From Rhizobacter sp. (lineage in GTDB: Bacteria; Pseudomonadota; Gammaproteobacteria; Burkholderiales; Burkholderiaceae_C): a stretch of 6,194 bases of DNA. The notes below the pieces were generated by a model. It was not told the DNA's origin, searched no databases, and worked only from the letters and a program-made list of their open reading frames with translations. Where the stretch lies: positions 1 to 6,194 of the forward strand of contig JANYFX010000706.1 of NCBI GenBank assembly GCA_025359585.1, in the 5' to 3' direction. Below are positions 1 through 5,163 of the stretch, in pieces. Each line of letters begins with the position of its first letter. The stretch's first letter is position 1. The position numbers and the translations under genes are program-made.

Positions 1-1101
1 GAAATCGCTCATCGCGGCCACGGTGCGGTCGGCGACGATCTTCACGGGCTTCTTCAGATTGATCGGCCCGAGGTACCCCGGCTTGCAGCCGAAGTGTGCG
101 TCGATCTCGGCGCCGGTCGCGAAACGGAAACCGTCCTTGAGCCCAGGCACCTTGTTGGCCTTGATCTCGTTGAGCGAATGGTCGCCGCGCACCAGCAGCA
201 GCCACACGGTCGTCTTCAGCACGTCGCCGGACTTGTTCTTCTCGTCGGTGGCAAGCACCAGCGACTTGACGGTGTTCGCGAGCGGCACGCCGAGCAGCAC
301 GGCCACGTCTTCACACGTGCTCTTGCCGGGCGTCGGTGTCTTCAACATCGGCGCCGTTGCGGCGGCGCGTTGCGCGATCAGGGGCAGCGCTTCGGCCAGC
401 TCGATGTTGGCGGCGTAGTCGGAAGTCGGGCAATAGACGATGGCGTCTTCACCGGTGTCGGCGATGACCTGGAACTCGTGCGATCGGTCGCCGCCGATCG
501 CGCCGGTGTCGGCCGCCACGGCGCGGAAGGTCAGCCCCATGCGCTCGAAGATGCGCACGTAGGCGGCGAACATCTGCTCGTAGCTCTTGCCCGCGGCTTC
601 GACATCACGGTCGAAGGAATACGCGTCCTTCATCGTGAACTCGCGCCCGCGCATCACGCCGAAACGCGGCCGGCGCTCGTCGCGGAACTTGGTCTGGATG
701 TGATAAAAATTCTTCGGCAGCGCGCGGTAGCTGCGCAGCTCCTGCCGGGCGATGTCGGTGATGACTTCTTCGCTGGTCGGCTGGATGATGAAGTCACGCT
801 CGTGGCGGTCCTTGATGCGCATCAGCTCGGGCCCGTAGGCCTGGAAGCGGCCCGACTCCTGCCACAGCTCGGCCGGCTGCACGACCGGCATCAACAGCTC
901 GACGGCGCCAGCGCGGTTCATCTCTTCGCGAATGATCGCCTCGACCTTGCGGATCACGCGCAAGCCCATCGGCATGTAGCTGTAGATGCCCGCGCCGAGC
1001 CGCTTGATGAAGCCGGCCCGCATCATGAGTTTGTGGCTCACGACTTCGGCGTCGCTGGGAGCTTCTTTGAGTGTGGAGATGAAGAACTGGGTGGCTTTCA
1101 T
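1..1101 (-). CDS. proS: Prolyl-tRNA synthetase, bacterial type with editing domain (N-terminal 367 residues, cut by window edge)
   Basis: Class II aminoacyl-tRNA synthetase that charges tRNA-Pro with proline in the cytoplasm. The minus strand is open from the ATG at 1101 to the window edge, exactly 367 codons, beginning MKATQFF as in the family. Visible parts are the motif 1 region with its conserved proline (MPVVQPAELW, residues 71-80), the TSEE loop (109-112) and motif 2 (FRDERRPRFGVMRGREF, 139-155). From about residue 224 runs the inserted editing domain that clears Ala-tRNA-Pro; K279 in NTVKS sits at the same number as the editing lysine I recall for E. coli ProRS. The rest of the editing domain, motif 3 and the anticodon-binding domain lie outside (E. 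coli ProRS is about 572 aa). The start is fixed by homology: the 19 bases before it contain no Shine-Dalgarno-like purine run. The gene is divergent from rppH. Identity is certain; the absent C-terminus is only the window cut. Confidence 0.97.
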   Translation of the reverse strand, partial: MKATQFFISTLKEAPSDAEVVSHKLMMRAGFIKRLGAGIYSYMPMGLRVIRKVEAIIREEMNRAGAVELLMPVVQPAELWQESGRFQAYGPELMRIKDRHERDFIIQPTSEEVITDIARQELRSYRALPKNFYHIQTKFRDERRPRFGVMRGREFTMKDAYSFDRDVEAAGKSYEQMFAAYVRIFERMGLTFRAVAADTGAIGGDRSHEFQVIADTGEDAIVYCPTSDYAANIELAEALPLIAQRAAATAPMLKTPTPGKSTCEDVAVLLGVPLANTVKSLVLATDEKNKSGDVLKTTVWLLLVRGDHSLNEIKANKVPGLKDGFRFATGAEIDAHFGCKPGYLGPINLKKPVKIVADRTVAAMSDF

Positions 1102-1173
1102 GCGGCGGCAGTGCGGTGTGAAGCGAACGGGGTGGCGCACCGCGAGCGGCTTGCGCAGCACCGGCAGAGCTTG

Positions 1174-1199
1174 CGGGAAACCCAAGGGGTTGTTTCCCG
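1174..1199. repeat. 8-bp inverted repeat (CGGGAAAC-N10-GTTTCCCG) in the proS/rppH divergent gap
   Basis: CGGGAAAC at 1174-1181 is perfectly mirrored by GTTTCCCG at 1192-1199, with a 10-base spacer. A competing inner hairpin, AACCC (1179-1183) with GGGTT (1187-1191), uses part of the same bases, so both cannot form at once in RNA. The right arm overlaps the candidate rppH -35 box (1190-1195), the position expected of an operator. It could equally be a chance dyad, or a leader hairpin if proS is transcribed from further upstream. No T-run follows on either strand, so it is not an intrinsic terminator. The symmetry is seen; regulatory function is inferred. Confidence 0.4.
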
Positions 1200-1217
1200 T
1201 CATGCCGGTGTAATAAT
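1190..1217 (+). promoter_or_regulatory. Candidate rppH promoter with extended -10
   Basis: TTGTTT (1190-1195, three of six matches to the -35 consensus) is followed after 16 bases by AATAAT (1212-1217, five of six matches to TATAAT). TG at 1209-1210 gives an extended -10 (TGn before the hexamer). Transcription would start near 1223-1225, leaving a leader of about 22 bases before the ATG at 1246. This fits the choice of 1246 over the in-frame ATG at 1216, which overlaps the -10 box itself. No equally good promoter for proS was found on the other strand. Confidence 0.5.
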
Positions 1218-1245
1218 GAATTCAACGAATGAATTGGGGTTGATT

Positions 1246-1863
1246 ATGCTCGACCGTGAAGGGTTCAGACCCAACGTCGGCATCGTCCTGCTCAACCAAA
1301 GGAACCAGGTTTTCTGGGGCAAACGCATCCGCACCCACTCCTGGCAGTTCCCGCAAGGGGGCATCAAATACGGCGAAACGCCCGAGCAGGCGATGTTCCG
1401 CGAGCTCCACGAAGAAGTGGGCCTCGTGCCCGACCACGTGCGCATCGTCGCGCGCACGCGCGACTGGCTGCGCTACGAGGTGCCCGACCATTTCATCCGG
1501 CGCGACGCGCGCGGCCACTACCGCGGGCAGAAGCAGATCTGGTTCCTGCTACAGCTCGTCGGCCGCGACAGCGACATGAACCTGCGCGCCACCGACCACC
1601 CCGAGTTCGACGCCTGGCGCTGGAACGAGTACTGGGTGCCGCTCGAACTCGTCATCGAATTCAAGCGCGACGTTTACCAGATGGCGCTGACCGAACTGGC
1701 GCGTTTTCTGCCGCGCGGTACGCACCACAACCGTTATTTGCGCTCGGGCATGCGGCCGCACCATCGTGACGATCTCGAGCCGCCCCAGGAGTTTGTTGCC
1801 GATCAACCGGTGATGACCGAACCCGTGCCGCTGGAGCCTTCCGACGGCAAGAACGAAGGCTGA
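1246..1863 (+). CDS. rppH: RNA 5'-pyrophosphohydrolase RppH (Nudix hydrolase)
   Basis: Removes pyrophosphate from 5'-triphosphorylated mRNA, leaving a 5'-monophosphate that favours attack by RNase E-type nucleases; cytoplasmic. The 205-aa product begins MLDREGFRPNVGI, typical of betaproteobacterial RppH. The Nudix box GX5EX7REUXEEXGU runs from G38 to L60 (G38, E44, R52-E53, E56-E57, G59). E120 in PEFDAWRW corresponds to the further conserved acidic residue of the family. The core ends near residue 155; about 50 residues follow that are rich in P, H, R and acidic residues and look disordered. E. coli RppH is about 176 aa. The ATG at 1246 is chosen because GGGG (1236-1239) lies 6 bases upstream and the family start is MLDREGF; the in-frame ATG at 1216 would add MNSTNELGLI. 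Divergent from proS and convergent with proB. Confidence 0.95.
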   Translation: MLDREGFRPNVGIVLLNQRNQVFWGKRIRTHSWQFPQGGIKYGETPEQAMFRELHEEVGLVPDHVRIVARTRDWLRYEVPDHFIRRDARGHYRGQKQIWFLLQLVGRDSDMNLRATDHPEFDAWRWNEYWVPLELVIEFKRDVYQMALTELARFLPRGTHHNRYLRSGMRPHHRDDLEPPQEFVADQPVMTEPVPLEPSDGKNEG

Positions 1864-1866
1864 GCT

Positions 1867-2985
1867 TCAGGCCAGCACGAGGTTGTCGCGGTGGATCATC
1901 TCGGGCTCGGCGGTGTAGCCCAGCAGCTTTTCGAACTCGGCTGAGGGCTTGCGGGCGATCAGGCGAGCCTCGCTGCTGCCATAGTTCGCGAGGCCGCGCG
2001 CCAGCTCGGCACCCTTGAGGTTGCGCACCGCGATCACGTCACCCCGATGGAACTCGCCCTGCACTTCGGTCACGCCGATCGGCAGCAGGCTTTTGCCCTC
2101 GTCGCGCACCTTGCGCGCGGCACCATCGTCGATGACCACCGCGCCACGCAGCTGCAGGTGGTCGACCATCCACTGCTTGCGGGCGGCGAGCTTCTGCGTC
2201 GGCGCGATCAGCGCGGTGCCGATCGATTCGCCGGCGACCAACCGGACCAGCACATCGGGCTCGCGCCCGTAAGCGATCACGGTGCTCGTGCCGCTGCTGG
2301 CCGCGCGCTTGGCCGCCAGCACCTTGGTGAGCATGCCGCCACGGCCGATACTGGAGCCGGCACCGCCAGCCATCGTTTCGAGTTCCGGATCGCCGGCGCG
2401 CGCTTCGTCGATGAAACGCGCGCTCGTGTCCTTGCGCGGGTCGGCCGAATACAGACCGCGCTGATCGGTCAGGATCACCAGCGCATCGGCGTCGACGAGG
2501 TTGGCGACCAGCGCACCCAGCGTGTCGTTGTCACCGAACTTGATTTCGTCGTTGACGACTGTGTCGTTCTCGTTGATCACCGGGATGACACGGTGCGACA
2601 GCAGCGTGAGCAAGGTCGAGCGTGCGTTGAGGTAACGCTCGCGGTCGGCAAGGTCGGCGTGCGTGAGCAGCACCTGGGCGCTGCCCATGCCATGCTCGCG
2701 CAGCTTCGATTCGTAGATTTGCGCCAGGCCCATCTGCCCGACCGCCGCAGCGGCCTGCAGCTCATGGATTTCCTTGGGCCGCACGGCCCAGCCGAGGCGC
2801 TTCATGCCTTCGGCGATGGCGCCGCTGGACACCATCACGACCTCGCGCCCCTGGCCAGCGAGCAGCGCCATCTGCCGGCACCAGTTGCCGACCGCGTCGG
2901 CATCGACGCCGCGGCCTTCGTTGGTCACGAGGCTGGAGCCGACCTTGACGACGATGCGCCGCGCGCGCAGCAGCGCTTCGCTCAT
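1867..2985 (-). CDS. proB: Glutamate 5-kinase
   Basis: Phosphorylates L-glutamate with ATP to gamma-glutamyl phosphate, the first step of proline synthesis and usually the proline-inhibited one; cytoplasmic. The 372-aa product (E. coli about 367) has the amino-acid-kinase domain in residues 1-260: the nucleotide loop VVKVGSS (12-18), SSGA (53-56), NENDTV (138-143), FGDNDTLGA (150-158), TDQRGLYSADP (173-183) and GRGGMLTK (214-221). A C-terminal PUA domain covers about 275-355. The frame stays open upstream into obg, but the family start is the ATG at 2985, which shares ATGA with the obg stop. The 15 bases before it (CACCAGCACTGCGCC) hold no clear ribosome site, so translation probably depends on coupling to obg. 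proA, the next pathway step, is not in the window. The stop lies 3 bp from that of convergent rppH. Confidence 0.97.
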   Translation of the reverse strand: MSEALLRARRIVVKVGSSLVTNEGRGVDADAVGNWCRQMALLAGQGREVVMVSSGAIAEGMKRLGWAVRPKEIHELQAAAAVGQMGLAQIYESKLREHGMGSAQVLLTHADLADRERYLNARSTLLTLLSHRVIPVINENDTVVNDEIKFGDNDTLGALVANLVDADALVILTDQRGLYSADPRKDTSARFIDEARAGDPELETMAGGAGSSIGRGGMLTKVLAAKRAASSGTSTVIAYGREPDVLVRLVAGESIGTALIAPTQKLAARKQWMVDHLQLRGAVVIDDGAARKVRDEGKSLLPIGVTEVQGEFHRGDVIAVRNLKGAELARGLANYGSSEARLIARKPSAEFEKLLGYTAEPEMIHRDNLVLA

Positions 2986-4055
2986 GGCGCAGTGCTGGTG
3001 CCCGCCTCGTCGAAGCGGGGATCCGGGTCGTCGGGGATCACGTTCTTCAGCGCCGACACGTGCTGGTAGATGGCACGGATCAGCGTGTCGCAGCCTTCGC
3101 GCGTGAGCGCGGAAATCTGGAACACCGGGCCCTTCCACTTGAAACGCTTGACGAAATCCTTGACGCGTTTTTCGCGCTCTTCGTCCGGCACCATGTCCAT
3201 CTTGTTGAGCACGACCCAGCGAGGCTTCTTGAACAGCGCCTGGTCGTACTTCTTCAACTCACCAACGATGGCCTTGGCTTGCGCGACCGGGTCGACCGCT
3301 TCGTCGAAGGGCGCGAAGTCGATGAGGTGCAGCAGCAAGTGGGTGCGCTGCAGGTGACGCAGGAACAGGTGGCCGAGGCCGGCGCCTTCAGACGCTCCTT
3401 CGATCAGGCCCGGAATGTCGGCCACGACGAAACTCTGCTCGGGCGCGACCCGCACCACGCCGAGGTTGGGGTGCAGTGTCGTGAACGGGTAGTCGGCGAT
3501 CTTCGGCCGGGCGTTCGAAATGGCGGTGATAAGCGACGACTTGCCGGCGTTGGGCATGCCAAGCAAACCCACATCGGCGAGCACGCGCAGTTCGAGCTTG
3601 AGCTTTTTCTGTTCACCGGGCCAGCCGGGCGTTTTCTGGCGCGGCGCGCGGTTGGTGCTGGTCTTGAAATGCAGGTTGCCGAAGCCGCCATCACCGCCCT
3701 TGACGATCAGCACCTTTTCGTCGGGCACCAGCAGTTCCGCGATGACCTGGTTGGTCTCAGTGTCGGTGATGACGGTGCCCATCGGCATGCGCATCACGAT
3801 GTCTTCGGCGGCCGCGCCGTACTGATCGGAGCCGCGTCCGTTCTCGCCGCGCCGGCCTTCGTGGCGGCGCGCGTCGCGAAAGTCGATCAGCGTGTTCAGG
3901 TTTCGGTCGCCCACGGCGAACACACTCCCGCCCTTGCCGCCGTCGCCGCCGTTCGGCCCGCCGAAGGGCAGGAATTTTTCGCGGCGGAAGCTCATGCAGC
4001 CGTTGCCACCATCACCGGCCACCACGTCGATGGTGGCCTCGTCAACGAACTTCAT
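2982..4055 (-). CDS. obg: Obg/CgtA GTPase, ribosome assembly factor
   Basis: Essential P-loop GTPase that acts in maturation of the 50S subunit and in growth and stress control; cytoplasmic and ribosome-associated. The 357-aa product has the glycine-rich Obg fold at 1-158 (GDGGNGC, GGPNGGDGGKGG, GGDGGFGN). The G domain follows: G1 GMPNAGKS (166-173), switch I FTTLHPN (191-197), G3 DIPG (213-216), G4 NKMD (284-287) and G5 SAL (315-317). The C-terminus stops about 20 residues after the G domain with a short acidic DDPDPRFDE tail, shorter than the acidic extension of the roughly 390-aa E. coli ObgE. Its ATG shares ATGA with the stop of the upstream membrane-protein gene, and its TGA shares ATGA with the proB start. 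Only a weak AGGG lies well upstream of the ATG, so coupling is likely. It lies downstream of rplU-rpmA, the usual neighbourhood. Confidence 0.97.
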   Translation of the reverse strand: MKFVDEATIDVVAGDGGNGCMSFRREKFLPFGGPNGGDGGKGGSVFAVGDRNLNTLIDFRDARRHEGRRGENGRGSDQYGAAAEDIVMRMPMGTVITDTETNQVIAELLVPDEKVLIVKGGDGGFGNLHFKTSTNRAPRQKTPGWPGEQKKLKLELRVLADVGLLGMPNAGKSSLITAISNARPKIADYPFTTLHPNLGVVRVAPEQSFVVADIPGLIEGASEGAGLGHLFLRHLQRTHLLLHLIDFAPFDEAVDPVAQAKAIVGELKKYDQALFKKPRWVVLNKMDMVPDEEREKRVKDFVKRFKWKGPVFQISALTREGCDTLIRAIYQHVSALKNVIPDDPDPRFDEAGTSTAP

Positions 4056-4240
4056 GGTGTTTTGTCAGTGCCCTGTGAAGGGTGCTTGTCGCCCGGCCGG
4101 CGGTCGATGATCGACCAGACGCCCACGCCGATCAGGATCAGCGGCCACCACTGGCGCAGCCAGTGCCAGTCGAACAGGCCGAAGTTCTGGGCCAGGAACA
4201 GGCAGCCCAGAACGATGAGGATGACGCCGCTCTTGCTCAT
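4052..4240 (-). CDS. Small two-helix membrane protein (LiaI/LiaF-like transmembrane region), function unknown
   Basis: The 62-aa product has two predicted membrane helices: about residues 5-23 (GVILIVLGCLFLAQNFGLF) and 32-45 (WPLILIGVGVWSII). A short W-rich link (DWHWLRQWW) joins them, and a polar tail (DRRPGDKHPSQGTDKTP) follows. The pattern of LGxLFLxxNFG, then WPLILIxxG, resembles the LiaI/LiaF-like transmembrane region formerly called DUF5668; this is from memory of the family pattern, not a search. Such regions occur alone or at the N-terminus of envelope-stress proteins, but nothing here proves that role. The gene is supported by GAGG (4250-4253 on the plus strand as CCTC) 9 bases before the ATG, by its high hydrophobicity, and by the exact ATGA overlap of its stop with the obg start. 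It sits between the rpmA terminator and obg, so it is probably the first gene of an orf-obg-proB unit. Confidence 0.8.
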   Translation of the reverse strand: MSKSGVILIVLGCLFLAQNFGLFDWHWLRQWWPLILIGVGVWSIIDRRPGDKHPSQGTDKTP

Positions 4241-4298
4241 GTGGTTTTGCCTCGGAGGCTCTCGTTGAGCCCGAATGGTAATTCAGCGCCCAAACGCA

Positions 4299-4322
4299 GA
4301 AGCCCCGGCAGGCCGGGGCTTC
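4299..4322 (-). terminator. Hairpin terminator after rpmA
   Basis: GAAGCCCCGG (4299-4308) pairs perfectly with CCGGGGCTTC (4313-4322): a 10-bp GC-rich stem with a 4-base loop. It lies 31 bases beyond the rpmA stop in the direction of rpmA transcription. The tract that follows on the minus strand is TGCGTTTGGG, so the T-run is short and termination may be leaky. It would separate rplU-rpmA from the small membrane gene, obg and proB. The plus-strand side is followed by GGAATTTC, so it could work weakly in that direction too, but no plus-strand gene leads into it. Confidence 0.75.
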
Positions 4323-4353
4323 GGAATTTCGGGCCGCTCACGCAGCCGGAAAA

Positions 4354-4611
4354 TCAGAGGCTCTTGACGAACACCGTCTGGCGGTTGCGCGGGCCCTTGA
4401 TGGCGTAGCTGACTTCGCCATCGACCAACGCAAACAAGGTGTGGTCCTTGCCGACGCCGACATTGGTGCCGGCGTGAAACTTGGTACCGCGTTGGCGCAC
4501 GATGATCGAGCCGGCCGGAATCTTCTGGCCGCCAAACACCTTGACGCCGAGCATCTTCGGTTGTGAGTCGCGGCCGTTCCGTGTGGAACCGCCGCCTTTT
4601 TTCTGTGCCAT
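4354..4611 (-). CDS. rpmA: 50S ribosomal protein L27
   Basis: L27 is a large-subunit protein whose N-terminal tail reaches towards the peptidyl-transferase centre and helps place the tRNA acceptor ends. The 85-aa product, the usual length, begins MAQKKGGGSTRNGRDS and contains the signature GSIIVRQRGTKFHAG (residues 34-48) followed by NVGVGKDHTLFAL. There is no N-terminal leader of the cleaved Firmicutes type. The start is supported by AAGGAG (CTCCTT at 4620-4625 on the plus strand) 8 bases upstream, the best ribosome site in the window. It follows rplU by 33 bases and is the last gene before the hairpin at 4299-4322. No anomalies seen. Confidence 0.98.
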   Translation of the reverse strand: MAQKKGGGSTRNGRDSQPKMLGVKVFGGQKIPAGSIIVRQRGTKFHAGTNVGVGKDHTLFALVDGEVSYAIKGPRNRQTVFVKSL

Positions 4612-4644
4612 GGTTGTAGCTCCTTGACTGGGGTTGTGGCCCGC

Positions 4645-4956
4645 TTACGCGTTCACCGCACCGATTTGAATTTCGGTGAAGTTCTGGCGATGACCTTGCC
4701 GCTTTTGATAGTGCTTGCGACGGCGCATCTTGAAGATGCGCACCTTGTCATGCCTGCCGTGAGCCACGACGGTGGCCACCACGCTTGCGCCCGTTACCAA
4801 GGGAGTCCCGACTTTCAGATCGGCGCCGGCACCAATGGCCAACACCTGGTCGATCGTGATCTCTTGGCCAACATCCGCAGCAATCTGTTCTATTTTGATC
4901 TTTTCGCCTGCAGCAACCTTGTATTGTTTGCCACCGGTTTTTATGACCGCGTACAT
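4645..4956 (-). CDS. rplU: 50S ribosomal protein L21
   Basis: L21 is an early-assembly large-subunit protein that binds 23S rRNA. The product is 103 aa, the same as in E. coli. It begins MYAVIKTGGKQYKV and carries the signature region VRIFKMRRRKHYQKRQGHRQ (residues 72-91), a basic rRNA-binding stretch, then FTEIQIGAVNA at the end. The start is supported by AAAGGG (CCCTTT at 4962-4967 on the plus strand) 5 bases upstream. It is the first gene of the rplU-rpmA pair and divergent from ispB, with a leader of roughly 70 bases if the -10 box at 5035-5040 is used. No anomalies seen. Confidence 0.98.
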   Translation of the reverse strand: MYAVIKTGGKQYKVAAGEKIKIEQIAADVGQEITIDQVLAIGAGADLKVGTPLVTGASVVATVVAHGRHDKVRIFKMRRRKHYQKRQGHRQNFTEIQIGAVNA

Positions 4957-4969
4957 ATCAGCCCTTTCA

Positions 4970-5000
4970 ATTGACTTCCCCCGCGCTTGATCTGGTCAAT
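4970..5000. repeat. Short inverted repeat in the rplU leader
   Basis: ATTGAC (4970-4975) and GTCAAT (4995-5000) are perfect 6-bp arms with a 19-base spacer, just upstream of the rplU ribosome site (4962-4967). In the rplU transcript they could form a weak stem next to the site without covering it. The arms also resemble a TTGAC half of a -35 box, but no -10 box lies at a suitable distance. This may be chance; no regulator is inferred. Confidence 0.2.
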
Positions 5001-5034
5001 GCACGAAGGCCCTGCAAAACGCGCAGAGCCTCCG

Positions 5035-5040
5035 ATTCTA
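5035..5040 (-). promoter_or_regulatory. Candidate -10 box of the rplU-rpmA promoter
   Basis: On the minus strand the sequence reads TAGAATCGG (hexamer TAGAAT, five of six matches to TATAAT). It lies about 80 bases upstream of the rplU ATG and would give a leader of about 71 bases. No good -35 box stands 16-18 bases further upstream, as is common for GC-rich betaproteobacterial promoters. Its ATCGG context matches that of the ispB -10 box facing the other way. Confidence 0.5.
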
Positions 5041-5133
5041 GCATGCGTTCGGCCATGGCAGCAGAGCCGCGGGACGAACGGCAGCGAGGCCCGCAGCCGC
5101 AGCACATGGCAGCGCCGAACGCGCCCCGCTTTC

Positions 5134-5139
5134 TATAAT
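5134..5139 (+). promoter_or_regulatory. Perfect TATAAT -10 box of the ispB promoter
   Basis: TATAAT at 5134-5139 matches the sigma-70 -10 consensus at all six positions inside very GC-rich sequence. The -35 region (about 5110-5117, CAGCGCCG) is poor. Transcription would begin near 5145-5147, inside or just after the ATG at 5143, so it bears directly on the choice of ispB start. The rest of the ispB/rplU gap holds no gene; between the two -10 boxes it is GC-rich with six copies of GCAG in about 55 bases. Confidence 0.65.
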
Positions 5140-5163
5140 CGGATGGGTCTACCCGAGTCCAGC

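Noticed and set aside
94..1245. Very long plus-strand open frame through the proS region that runs in frame into rppH
   Set aside because: It is antisense to proS, whose minus-strand translation matches prolyl-tRNA synthetase residue by residue. High GC keeps the opposite frame open by chance.
1216..1245. Upstream ATG of rppH
   Set aside because: It lies within the candidate -10 box, lacks a ribosome site, and adds residues not typical of the family. The ATG at 1246 has GGGG 6 bases upstream.
2047..3069. 340-codon plus-strand open frame opposite proB
   Set aside because: An antisense shadow of a certain gene; its translation shows no recognisable family and mirrors proB codon periodicity.
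2986..3138. N-terminal extension of ProB into obg
   Set aside because: The frame is open, but the ProB family starts at MSEALLRARRIVVKVGSS, and the ATG at 2985 forms the typical ATGA overlap with obg.
3060..4268. 402-codon plus-strand open frame opposite obg
   Set aside because: An antisense shadow of obg, rich in A, V, H and R as expected from reversed GC-rich codons, with no domain recognised.
5145..5154. GGGT-CT-ACCC hairpin at the start of the ispB transcript
   Set aside because: Only 4 bp with a 2-base loop, too small to be meaningful.
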